Numbered from the stretch's first letter, positions 1 through 8,187 are shown. The stretch: 17,901 nucleotides of DNA from Pseudomonadota bacterium (GCA_023393525.1 JAEWKZ010000053.1:1-17901); one strand, 5' to 3'. The notes: generated from the letters alone by a model not told the origin. Numbers and translations are program-made.

Positions 1-93
1 ACGTCTCTCGGCTTCCTCCTTGATGTCCGCCACAAAACTCGGCCACGGACCGCTCTGAAGCTGATCCAGCAACGGGGTCGCATGTTTAGCCAT
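1..93 (-). CDS. dsrA: Dissimilatory sulfite reductase alpha subunit, N-terminal 31 codons (partial)
   Basis: The reading frame leaves the window at base 1. The visible 31 residues begin MAKHATPLLDQLQSGPWPSF, which I recognise as the conserved N-terminus of Desulfovibrio-type DsrA (from memory, D. vulgaris DsrA starts MAKHATPKLDQLESGPWPSF). DsrA with DsrB forms the cytoplasmic siroheme/[4Fe-4S] enzyme that reduces sulfite onto DsrC. The ATG at 93-91 is preceded by a full AAGGAGG Shine-Dalgarno at 107-101 with a 7-base spacer, so the start is secure. A promoter lies at 211-239 and dsrB would be expected outside the window. All cofactor-binding cysteines lie beyond the edge, so the identification rests on the N-terminus and on the dsr context. 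Confidence 0.85.
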   Translation of the reverse strand, partial: MAKHATPLLDQLQSGPWPSFVADIKEEAERR

Positions 94-163
94 TACACAT
101 CCTCCTTAAAAAGATTAGACCGTGCACAGTCATCGCGCTGGTATTAAACTACTGCGCGACCCT

Positions 164-202
164 CTACCTCTTAACAATTTCAGCAAGTTCTGAAAAATTC
201 AT
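164..202 (-). other. Possible 12-residue leader ORF in the dsrA 5' UTR
   Basis: ATG at 202-200 opens a frame reading MNFSELAEIVKR and stopping with TAG at 166-164. It starts almost at the predicted transcription start of dsrA and has no strong Shine-Dalgarno (only ACGAGC upstream). Downstream in the leader, TCGCGC/GCGCGA can form a 6-bp stem with a 15-base loop, and a second small stem surrounds TGCA. It could be a leader peptide or chance; short ORFs of this size are common by chance. Confidence 0.2.
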
Positions 203-210
203 GCTCGTGA

Positions 211-239
211 ATCTTCGTACAACGCCGCCGATTTGTCAA
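211..239 (-). promoter_or_regulatory. Probable sigma-70 promoter of dsrA
   Basis: On the minus strand a perfect -35 box TTGACA (239-234) is followed after 17 bases by GAAGAT (216-211) as a -10. Transcription would start near base 204, giving a leader of about 110 bases before dsrA. The leader contains a short ORF (202-164) and two small hairpins. The -35 and spacing are good and the -10 is only a partial match (3 of 6). Confidence 0.55.
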
Positions 240-272
240 CCTGTATTTCGCCCAGACCGGGCAGCACTTGGC

Positions 273-896
273 TTAGCGGTACTGCTCGATTTCAGCAACG
301 ACCTGGGGTTCCAACTCAAACCCGGTTTCGACGGCCTTGTCGAAATACATGAGCGCTTTCTTCGGTTCGCCCTTTTCAAGATACGCGAGCCCGATATTGT
401 TGTACGCCGGGCCGAACATCGGCTCTATTTCAAGGGCTTTCGAGCACTGCATGATGCAACCGTCCGGATCGCCAAGCGCAAGATAGGCGCTTCCAAGCGT
501 GGTGTGCGCCTGGATGAATTGGGGATCGAAGCTCAGCGCCCTCTTGAGGGCCTTGACGGCTTTGTCCGGGTTCTGCTGCTGCATGTGGACAAAACCGATG
601 TTTCCCCACGGTACGGCGAAGCGAGGACGCACCTCGGTGGCCTTTTTGTTCATTTTGAGGCATTCATCAAGGTCGCCTTTATGCATCGCCAGGCCGCCAA
701 GTTGAACATAGGCCTCGGCAATGTTGGGCTCCATGGCGACAACTTCTTCAAACGCCTTTTTTGCCTCCTCAAGATTGCGTTCGGCAACCAAAGAAACTCC
801 CAAATTGTACAAAAGCGCTGCAGAATCAGGATTATCTTGCAAAGCAGCTTTCAAGGCCTCTACACTTTTAGGTCCGTAGTCAGCTCTGTTCTTCAT
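273..896 (-). CDS. Tetratricopeptide repeat (TPR) protein
   Basis: A 207-residue protein made almost wholly of five 34-residue TPR units at about residues 25-58, 59-92, 93-126, 127-160 and 161-194. Each has the W/Y-x-x-L/I-G-Y and A-x-x-x-F/Y-x-x-A pattern ending in a P at position 32. No signal peptide or membrane segment is visible, so it should be a cytoplasmic scaffold that binds a protein partner. TPR proteins often assist assembly of multi-subunit complexes, and its place between the dsrMKJOP module and dsrA suggests a partner among those proteins; that is inference. The ATG at 896 follows AGGAAC and lies 10 bases past the stop of the upstream gene, so it is co-transcribed with it. The partner and exact role cannot be read from the sequence. 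Confidence 0.85.
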   Translation of the reverse strand: MKNRADYGPKSVEALKAALQDNPDSAALLYNLGVSLVAERNLEEAKKAFEEVVAMEPNIAEAYVQLGGLAMHKGDLDECLKMNKKATEVRPRFAVPWGNIGFVHMQQQNPDKAVKALKRALSFDPQFIQAHTTLGSAYLALGDPDGCIMQCSKALEIEPMFGPAYNNIGLAYLEKGEPKKALMYFDKAVETGFELEPQVVAEIEQYR

Positions 897-906
897 AAGT
901 TCCTAC

Positions 907-1278
907 CTAAGGCATATAGTCGTTGATATCGATGTTGTGCTTCTCAAGTTCGGCAGCGTACCATTTGGAAAATTCAAACATTCCGATGTAGCGCTCATCG
1001 CCGTTGACCATACCCAGACACATTTCGAGAACGCCCTGCCCATAGGCGTTGCTGTACTTCTCAGGGGCGTGCGTCTGGAGATATTCGCGAACCAGCTGCT
1101 GCGTCGTGCGGCGCGTGCCGTCGGTCCGCCATTCAATCGGGTCCTTCGGTTCGGCAAAAGGATTCCAGCGGTCGTATCCGATGCGATCGACAAACTTGCG
1201 CCGCCTGGGCGACATCTTTTCGTAGATCGCTTTTTTCTGCGCCTCGTGCTCATCGGTCATGTTCATCGGCCTAAGCAT
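907..1278 (-). CDS. Conserved-looking protein of unknown function in the dsr cluster
   Basis: I do not recognise this protein. It is 123 residues from the ATG at 1278, chosen because GGAGG at 1288-1284 sits 5 bases upstream; the frame is open further up to 1338 but that part lies inside the preceding gene. The start overlaps the end of the YkgJ-type gene by 8 bases, which implies translational coupling. The protein is hydrophilic with no signal peptide or membrane segment. It has a basic stretch SPRRRKFVDRIGYDRWNPF (residues 23-41) and an aromatic- and acid-rich C-terminus ending NDYMP. It has one cysteine (C87) and so no evident metal site. Tight packing between a metal-site protein and a TPR protein suggests a shared cytoplasmic task linked to sulfite reduction, but no function can be assigned. 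Confidence 0.75.
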   Translation of the reverse strand: MLRPMNMTDEHEAQKKAIYEKMSPRRRKFVDRIGYDRWNPFAEPKDPIEWRTDGTRRTTQQLVREYLQTHAPEKYSNAYGQGVLEMCLGMVNGDERYIGMFEFSKWYAAELEKHNIDINDYMP

Positions 1279-1972
1279 CATTTCCTCCGGCTTCAGGGGC
1301 CTTGGTGTCGGAAGGGGTCTGCGGCGAGGGCTCGGCAACGCCGAAAAATTCGTCGGAATACACCGTCATGAGAGCCGTGGAAACAGGCACATGCATCAGG
1401 CGGAAATCGGCATAGCTGGAACCGACGGCATCGAGCACGCGGTTGCTCAACGACAAGAGCATGTCCTGAATGCGCTCAAGTTTCACGGCAGGATAGGGTC
1501 GTCCGGGTTCGAATCCAGACAGTCCGCAGGTGTGCGATCTGCCGCCGATCTCCAGCGGAACTCCGTAGATCCGGCACGTGATGGGCCTATAGGCGTACAG
1601 CAGGCACGCGTCATCGGGGCCCAGCAAAGGACAGCGAATTCGTTCCCTGGCCGTTCTGAGCAAAATTTCGGAGTGGTCGGCCTCCTGCGCCTCTTTCGAA
1701 ATTTTCTTCTTGAGCACGTAGGCCTTACGGTCCGCCTTGTCTGCTTCGATCAGAACCTCGTTCCTGCGGATTTCATCGAGCTCGGAAAATTTGGCGTTCA
1801 GATACATCGCCTCGATGAGCGTCAGGTCGAAGAGTGCATGGCAGCAGTCGCTGCACCCTTCCTTGCAGCGGACCTCCGCCGAAAAATTATCACTGACCTT
1901 CTTGAAGACGGCATCGACCTGGGCGACAAGCGATTCATATTCCGTGAAAAATTGCGATAAATCCAGATTCAT
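1271..1972 (-). CDS. YkgJ-family (CxxCxxCC) putative zinc/iron-binding protein
   Basis: A 233-residue protein with the cysteine pattern of the YkgJ/CxxCxxCC family (Pfam PF03692): CKEGCSDCC at residues 36-44, then C114 (RCPLL), C123 (ACLLY), C133 in the family-typical YRPITCRIYG, and C149. These cysteines are expected to bind a metal or an Fe-S cluster; the biochemical role of the family is poorly known. The tail after about residue 210 is rich in P, S and T and probably disordered. There is no signal peptide. The ATG at 1972 has AAGGGA about 9 bases upstream. A weak promoter candidate (TTGAAG at 2056-2051, 17 bases, TATTTC at 2033-2028) precedes it. The gene overlaps the downstream unknown gene by 8 bases, so they form one unit. 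A role in metal delivery to Dsr proteins is only a guess from position. Confidence 0.82.
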   Translation of the reverse strand: MNLDLSQFFTEYESLVAQVDAVFKKVSDNFSAEVRCKEGCSDCCHALFDLTLIEAMYLNAKFSELDEIRRNEVLIEADKADRKAYVLKKKISKEAQEADHSEILLRTARERIRCPLLGPDDACLLYAYRPITCRIYGVPLEIGGRSHTCGLSGFEPGRPYPAVKLERIQDMLLSLSNRVLDAVGSSYADFRLMHVPVSTALMTVYSDEFFGVAEPSPQTPSDTKAPEAGGNDA

Positions 1973-2027
1973 GGAGAAATTCCCTTACCGGGATATGTGC
2001 AATCCCGCAGAAAATGGCGATTAAATG

Positions 2028-2056
2028 GAAATAAGGAACTTTGAGTAAGGCTTCAA
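2028..2056 (-). promoter_or_regulatory. Weak promoter candidate before the YkgJ-type gene
   Basis: TTGAAG (2056-2051) and TATTTC (2033-2028) on the minus strand are 17 bases apart, between the palindrome at 2100-2128 and the gene start at 1972. Only 4 of 6 and 3 of 6 bases match the consensus, so this may be chance; read-through from the ferredoxin gene is the alternative. Confidence 0.25.
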
Positions 2057-2099
2057 GCCCAGCACGGTGCGAAGCGTGAAATGTGAATTGCCGGAGGAG

Positions 2100-2128
2100 A
2101 ATGGCAGGCCCTGGCAGGGCCTGCCATT
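2100..2128. terminator. Perfect 14-bp inverted repeat after the ferredoxin gene
   Basis: Fourteen bases, AATGGCAGGCCCTG, are repeated exactly in reverse complement around a single central G (2114), nine bases past the ferredoxin stop. The hairpin would be very stable. There is no run of T on the 3' side on the minus strand, so it is not a canonical rho-independent terminator. It may instead slow transcription, protect the 3' end of the ferredoxin mRNA, or serve as a binding site. Confidence 0.5.
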
Positions 2129-2136
2129 AAAAAGAC

Positions 2137-2325
2137 CTAATTTTCTTCGACGGTGATGGCGCTCTGCTCGCAAACTTCGATGCAGGACTCACAGCCAAGA
2201 CATTCTTCTTCGTTCACAGGGACGGCCTTGCCGTTCTGAAGCTCGTACACTTCAACGGGACAGACATCCACGCATTCGCCACAACCGATACACTTCTCGC
2301 TGTCGACGATAACCGAATAACCCAT
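2137..2325 (-). CDS. Small 2[4Fe-4S] ferredoxin
   Basis: A 62-residue cytoplasmic electron carrier with two classical cluster motifs: CIGCGECVDVCP near the N-terminus and CLGCESCIEVCE near the C-terminus, each supplying four cysteines. The protein is acidic, as expected for a clostridial-type ferredoxin. The ATG at 2325 is preferred because GGAGG (2336-2332) lies 6 bases upstream; a TTG at 2331 in the same frame sits too close to the Shine-Dalgarno. The gene is separated from dsrP by a terminator, and a small stem (CCCGC/GCGGG, 2353-2366) lies in its leader, so it probably has its own transcript. Its position suggests that it supplies electrons near the Dsr pathway, but the partner is not shown by sequence. 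Confidence 0.93.
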   Translation of the reverse strand: MGYSVIVDSEKCIGCGECVDVCPVEVYELQNGKAVPVNEEECLGCESCIEVCEQSAITVEEN

Positions 2326-2464
2326 GATCAACCTCCAAAATTCTTTGTAATTCCCGCTTATGCGGGTTGAATAAGGGTCACTTACACACCTTCAAAAAAG
2401 CTGTAAACCTAAATAGCAGCCTTCTTGAAAGGAAATTATTTCTAATATTTCAGACAGAAAGAAA

Positions 2465-2489
2465 TGCGGGCGCCGAAAAGACGCCCGCA
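2465..2489 (-). terminator. Rho-independent terminator of the dsrMKJOP operon
   Basis: On the minus strand, ten bases after the dsrP stop, TGCGGGCG and CGCCCGCA form an 8-bp GC-rich stem with a 9-base loop. TTTCTTTCT follows directly as the U-rich tail. This is a good terminator separating dsrP from the ferredoxin gene. Confidence 0.75.
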
Positions 2490-2498
2490 CGCCGCTGA

Positions 2499-3653
2499 TT
2501 ATTCCACTTCCTGCTTCACGCCGATGGCGACCTTGTAAAGAATGGTCAGAACCAGGAAGCCCGTGGCGTAGATACCCAGGGATACTCCGAGCTCCAGCTG
2601 ACTGGGTACGTACTCGGTGATTTCATGCAGCGGGTTCGGCACAAAGCCGCCGCCGATCATTCCCAGGCCCTTGTCGATCCAGGCGCCGATGAAAATGAGC
2701 AGGCATCCGATGATGAGCAGGTTATCCTGTTCCCTGTTCTTGGGCACGATCAGGATCAGGATGCCGACAACGGCCATGATCATGGCCGACCACATCCAGG
2801 GCACCAGGACGCCGTGCCCGTGATACCCGACAAACAGGTACTGAAGATGGGCCATGTGCGAAGGAATCTGGCTGTAGAAGACCGTGAAGACCTCGCACAG
2901 GAGCAGGAAGAGGTTCACGCACATGGCGTAGACCACCGTCTTGCCCAGGGTGGGCAGCACGCCCTTGCCGGGATCGAAACCGGTGAAGATCTTGGCGATG
3001 TAGGTCACCAGGATGAGGAAGGCGGGGCCGGCCGCGAAGGCGGATGCCAGGAAGCGCGCGGCGAGAACCGCGGTCAGCCAGTAGCCGCGGCCGGGAAGAC
3101 CGCAGTACAGGAAGGCCGTGACCGTGTGAATGGAAACCGCCCAGGGAATGGACAGATAGATGAAGAACTTGATCCATTTCGGAGGGGCGATCTGCTTGCG
3201 CTCCGCTTCCAGGGTCACCCAGCCGACAAGAATGTTGATCAAGAGATACCCGTTCAGGACCACCATATCCCAAAACAGCACCGAGTTGGGCGTGGGGTGG
3301 ATCAGGACGTTCATCAGACGCTGCGGGGAACCCAGGTCGGCGACGATGAACAAGAGGCACAAAATGACCATGGCCACGGCGTTGAATTCGCCGAGGATGA
3401 GAATTTTGCCGAATTTTTCATAATGATGCAGGTACTTCGGAATGACGAGCATGACCGCCGACGCGGCCACGCCGACCAGGAATGTGAACTGGGCGATGTA
3501 GAAACCCCAGGTCACGTCACGGCTCATGCCGGTGATGGTCAGACCATGGGAGAGCTGCTGCCAGTAACATGCGGCGCCGATGCTCATGAGCAGGAGCAGA
3601 AAGGCGATCCATCCCCAATAAACTTTTGATCCATTTATGGCTTTTTCAAGCAT
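2499..3653 (-). CDS. dsrP: DsrP, NrfD-family integral membrane subunit of the DsrMKJOP complex
   Basis: A 384-residue, very hydrophobic protein with about ten membrane helices, as in the NrfD/PsrC family of quinone-interacting subunits. After a short cytoplasmic N-terminus the first helix covers about residues 14-31. DsrP is thought to exchange electrons between the menaquinone pool and the periplasmic iron-sulfur subunit DsrO. The order dsrM-K-J-O-P and the immediately preceding DsrO support the name over other NrfD proteins. The ATG at 3653 follows AAGGGGTGA, which overlaps the dsrO stop, with a 10-base gap between the genes. A terminator follows. The usual family length is matched and nothing looks broken. 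Confidence 0.93.
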   Translation of the reverse strand: MLEKAINGSKVYWGWIAFLLLLMSIGAACYWQQLSHGLTITGMSRDVTWGFYIAQFTFLVGVAASAVMLVIPKYLHHYEKFGKILILGEFNAVAMVILCLLFIVADLGSPQRLMNVLIHPTPNSVLFWDMVVLNGYLLINILVGWVTLEAERKQIAPPKWIKFFIYLSIPWAVSIHTVTAFLYCGLPGRGYWLTAVLAARFLASAFAAGPAFLILVTYIAKIFTGFDPGKGVLPTLGKTVVYAMCVNLFLLLCEVFTVFYSQIPSHMAHLQYLFVGYHGHGVLVPWMWSAMIMAVVGILILIVPKNREQDNLLIIGCLLIFIGAWIDKGLGMIGGGFVPNPLHEITEYVPSQLELGVSLGIYATGFLVLTILYKVAIGVKQEVE

Positions 3654-3663
3654 GGCTCACCCC

Positions 3664-4458
3664 TTACACGAGATAGTAAACACAAGGTTTGGTTCCGAGG
3701 GTCGGACTGCGCCTGATGGAGAAACGCTCCGCCAAAAGCTTGCGCACCTCGGATTCAGGGTCGGCCAAATCGCCGAAGGCCAGGGCCCCTTCGGAAACCT
3801 CGACACACGCGGGCATCTTTCCTTCAGCCAAACGCTCTGCGCAGAATTCGCATTTTTCGACGACACCCTTTGTCCGCGTGGGAAAGTCGGGGTTCGTCGT
3901 TTCCAGATGCTTGCGCGGGTCCATGAAGTTGAAACTCCGCGAACCGTAAGGACAGCCGGCCATGCAGTAGCGGCAGCCGATGCAGCGGTGAAAGTCCATC
4001 ATGACGATGCCGTCTTCGCGCTGGAAGGTGGCCTTGGTCGGACAGACCCGGACGCAGGGCGGATTGTCGCAGTGGTTGCACAGGGCCAGTGCGGATTTGG
4101 CGCCGGCCTCGGGCTGGTACTCATGGAGATCTTCAAGGAAGAGATGATCCATGTGCGTTTCCCAGATCCACTTGATGTTCTGGTTACCGGGGATGCTTGG
4201 CACGTTGTGGATGGAATGACAGGTATGCACGATGTCTTCCATCACCTTTTCGTTCAGCTTGGCCGTATCGATGACCATGGCCCAGCGCGAAGCCTTGAGC
4301 GCGTTGGGACCGGCATGAACCTTGTGCCGCGAGGCGAACAGAAGCCCCTCGCTCGACTCTCCCCCGCTCGAAGCCAGAAGCTGCGAAGCGGGACGGACCC
4401 CCCATCCCAGGACAGCCACGGCGGCGATCTTCAAAAAGTTTCTACGCAGAGTTTTCAT
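3664..4458 (-). CDS. dsrO: DsrO, Tat-exported periplasmic iron-sulfur subunit
   Basis: A 264-residue ferredoxin-like subunit of the DMSO-reductase-B/NrfC type. The N-terminus (RRNFLK followed by a hydrophobic stretch, residues 5-20) is a twin-arginine signal, placing the folded protein in the periplasm. Complete cysteine groups are C127/C130/C135/C139 and C159/C162/C165/C169, plus C203/C206/C218 with C80 as the probable fourth ligand. The first three cysteines of the N-terminal motif and the last cysteine of the C-terminal motif are absent (serine at 222), so three clusters rather than four are expected. It should pass electrons between DsrP and the cytochrome DsrJ. The ATG at 4458 has GGGGGAGAAG upstream and overlaps the dsrJ stop by 4 bases (ATGA), showing translational coupling. 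Confidence 0.94.
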   Translation of the reverse strand: MKTLRRNFLKIAAVAVLGWGVRPASQLLASSGGESSEGLLFASRHKVHAGPNALKASRWAMVIDTAKLNEKVMEDIVHTCHSIHNVPSIPGNQNIKWIWETHMDHLFLEDLHEYQPEAGAKSALALCNHCDNPPCVRVCPTKATFQREDGIVMMDFHRCIGCRYCMAGCPYGSRSFNFMDPRKHLETTNPDFPTRTKGVVEKCEFCAERLAEGKMPACVEVSEGALAFGDLADPESEVRKLLAERFSIRRSPTLGTKPCVYYLV

Positions 4459-4840
4459 TTCTTCTCCCCCTTCGGATCAACATGACAATCCCAGCAGTAG
4501 GGGTTCACGGAAACGGTCGCATGGCATTTGTCGCAGAACTGATCCTTGTTCTCATGACACTTGATGCAGGTCTTGGTCAGACTCTTCTGGAAGACCTGGT
4601 GATTGGCCGTGGAATGATACTCGTGCACGCCGTCGCGGACGACTTCGTCGCGCCAGTCGTTGAGCATGGCCATGTGTTCCGAACGCATGAATTCGACGCT
4701 TTCGACGCATTCCTTGGCGTTCTTCGGCTTCTCGATCTCCGGCCTCTGGTAGGCGGCGCTGCCGATATTGTTCCAGAAGGGATAGGTCATGAAGACCACG
4801 AACACGGCAAGACCGATCAGAATTTTATTCTTGTCGTACA

Positions 4841-4841
<1 letters not shown>
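4455..4841 (-). CDS. dsrJ: DsrJ, membrane-anchored triheme cytochrome c
   Basis: A 128-residue protein with an uncleaved-looking N-terminal membrane anchor (about residues 7-20) and three heme c motifs: CIKCH (92-96), CDKCH (103-107) and CWDCH (116-120). The heme domain is expected in the periplasm. C45, in AKECVESVEF, matches the conserved non-heme cysteine that in characterised DsrJ (Allochromatium vinosum) is a distal ligand giving an unusual His/Cys heme. The ATG at 4841 shares one base with the dsrK stop (TAATG) and has GGAGGATG upstream. The stop overlaps the dsrO start. Three CxxCH motifs in so short a protein, between dsrK and dsrO, make the call firm. Confidence 0.95.
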
Positions 4842-6471
<1,630 letters not shown>

Positions 6472-6472
<1 letters not shown>

Positions 6473-7485
6473 TACTCGGCTCCTTCTGCTAGAGGCTTGT
6501 CCACGGGAAGATCCTTCTCGACCATCTTCTCACGGAACTCATCCTCGTATTCTTCATAGGTATGGTAGTGGACGTTCTCGAACTTCCAGGGATTGACATG
6601 CCTGAATTTTCTGGACGCGCAGTTCATGTTGCGCGTGGGCGAGAGGAACACGCCGCCCATGTGCATGAGCTTGCTCAAGGGGAAATAGGCCAGCAGAACG
6701 GAAACGAGGAACATGTGGATGTAGAAGATCACGCCGATGCCCTCGGGGACGTTCCAGGAGAACGTCACCAGCCCCATGGCCAGCTGCTTGACGGAGATGA
6801 TGTCGACCTTGGCGAAGTAGCGCATGAAAATGCCCGACAAGGCGATGCCCAGGATCAGGAACAGGGGAAAATAGTCCTGCACCAGGGAAATGTAGCGAAT
6901 CTGCGGCACCACGACGCGACGGATGAACAGGTAGGTCACTGCCGCGACAAACACGAGGTCCGTCAGATACAGCGTCGGCGCGCCGATCTGCAGCATGCTG
7001 TCCATGGCCTCGATGCCGGCGATGATGCCGGGAACCGGTTCCGTGAAAAAGCGCATGTGCCGCAGAACGATGACCAGAAAAGAATAATGGAACGCCAAGG
7101 CTCCGAGCCACAGCCACTTGCTTGAGCTGTAGGTGACCTTCGTGCCTTCATGCAGATCGACCTTGGTGTTGCGGAACAGCGACCTGAACAACAACACCTC
7201 CAACAGCATCCTCATCACGACGCCGCCCGTGGTGGAGGGGTTCTCGATGGTGCTCTGCTTGATCCAGGGCAGGGATTCCTGCTGGCCGCATGTCGTGGGG
7301 ATGCAAAACGGCACTGCCGATTTCCCCCAATCCACAACTCTCATACAGAATCCCACCACAAAAACCGCGACTGCCAGGAAGGGTATGTACAGCCCAAAGG
7401 CTTTTTCCATACCCAACGCCCCGGCGCCCACTAGGGCTAATGCCGCGAGGGCAAAGACCAGGAAAAGGGAGTAAAGAGCTTTCAT
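6472..7485 (-). CDS. dsrM: DsrM, NarI-like membrane cytochrome b subunit
   Basis: A 337-residue membrane protein with about six hydrophobic segments (roughly 3-20, 31-50, 125-142, 170-188, 203-220 and 250-270) and a charged C-terminal tail. It resembles NarI, the diheme cytochrome b of nitrate reductase. H133, H143, H257 and H275, in or beside helices, are the candidate heme b ligands. DsrM would oxidise or reduce menaquinone and pair with DsrK. The start at 7485 has AAAGG 4 bases upstream and lies 50 bases after the RsbRD-type gene, in the same direction. The cysteine-containing loop CIPTTC (61-66) between the second and third helices is of unknown role. Confidence 0.93.
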
Positions 7486-7535
7486 GTACCTTTTACCTCG
7501 CTAAAGGGTTAACACAAAAATATACTTAACGGACA

Positions 7536-8054
7536 CTACCCCGCTACCTCCTCGTCTTTCAACAAATCCGCCCTTTCAAGCAATTTGTGCGTTCTGCTGT
7601 ACAGCTGATTCGCTTTTTGCTTCCAAAGAAGCTCCCGGCAACCCATGTACAGATCGAATCCAAGCATTGTTAAACGATCGACTCGTATATTCCAATCATG
7701 CAGCAACGCATAGACCTGATCGGCGGGACACGTTTTTGCAAGCTGTCTGTAAACGATTTCCTTGAGCGCAGGGAGAAAGCAGAGCGCGACCGACGGCGAA
7801 AACCCCTGTACGGCCCTGATCCGCAAAATCCCGTCCAGAAACACAGAGCATTCCGAGATATCGGCCTCGCTGACAAGAGCCTGATATATCCGCTCGACAT
7901 TGTTGCGGAACGTGTGGCCCACCGGATTGGCGAACTGGTTTGCCGAACCGGAAAAGAATTTGGCCCCTTCCTCGGGATATGTCTTGATGATGGATTCCGC
8001 CCATTGGGCGCAAATTGCGTGCTGGTTGTCGGTCAAAAATTTTTGGAGTTCCAT
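7536..8054 (-). CDS. Stand-alone RsbRD N-terminal-domain protein upstream of dsrM
   Basis: A 172-residue, mostly helical soluble protein that I read as an RsbRD N-terminal domain (Pfam PF14361), the sensor part of RsbR-type stressosome proteins. There is no C-terminal STAS domain, so it is the sensor domain alone. Motifs include ICAQWAESIIKTYP near the N-terminus, NPVGHTFRNNVERIY (about 43-57) and a basic, helical C-terminus from about 138. The ATG at 8054 is preferred over a GTG at 8060 because AAGGTGA lies just upstream of it. The gene is first in line before dsrMKJOP, 50 bases from dsrM. Base composition is more AT-rich than in the dsr genes. It may sense a signal and act on the Dsr complex or its expression; the function is not known. 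Confidence 0.75.
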   Translation of the reverse strand: MELQKFLTDNQHAICAQWAESIIKTYPEEGAKFFSGSANQFANPVGHTFRNNVERIYQALVSEADISECSVFLDGILRIRAVQGFSPSVALCFLPALKEIVYRQLAKTCPADQVYALLHDWNIRVDRLTMLGFDLYMGCRELLWKQKANQLYSRTHKLLERADLLKDEEVAG

Positions 8055-8135
8055 AATCACCTTGAAATTCAGGAGGTTAAAAAAAATGACAGTTGACCGC
8101 GCACCGCGTTGGAAGAGCAGGACAGATTTGCGGGG

Positions 8136-8164
8136 TTCTTAAATCACCTCCACATCAAGGTCAA
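8136..8164 (-). promoter_or_regulatory. Candidate promoter of the RsbRD-dsrMKJOP operon
   Basis: On the minus strand TTGACC (8164-8159) is followed after 17 bases by TAAGAA (8141-8136). The -35 is good and the -10 is weak; shifting one base gives TTAAGA with a 16-base spacer. The leader would be about 75 bases and would include a run of eight T. A Rex-like repeat lies immediately upstream (8170-8187). Confidence 0.35.
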
Positions 8165-8169
8165 GCTGT

Positions 8170-8187
8170 TTGTGAAAAATGAAACAA
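8170..8187. promoter_or_regulatory. Rex-like inverted repeat upstream of the dsrM operon
   Basis: TTGTGAAAAATGAAACAA resembles the Rex operator TTGTGAAnnnnTTCACAA: the left half matches fully and the right half in 4 of 7 positions. It abuts the -35 box of the candidate dsrM-operon promoter. Rex is the NADH/NAD+-responsive repressor, reported to control sulfate-reduction genes in Desulfovibrionales. No rex gene is in this window, so this is a motif match only. Confidence 0.35.

Noticed and set aside
250..262. Small GCCC/GGGC stem after the TPR stop as a terminator
   Set aside because: Only 4 bp with no T-run; not convincing.
201..926. 241-codon plus-strand frame opposite the TPR gene
   Set aside because: The opposite strand encodes five regular TPR units; this frame has no domain pattern and begins in the dsrA promoter region.
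8055..8060. GTG start for the RsbRD-type protein
   Set aside because: The AAGGTGA that serves the ATG at 8054 overlaps this GTG, and no Shine-Dalgarno precedes the GTG itself.
8079..8086. T8 run on the minus strand in the dsrM-operon leader as a terminator or attenuator
   Set aside because: The nearest stem (CGCG/CGCG at 8098-8108) is about 12 bases away and only 4 bp, so no terminator structure forms.
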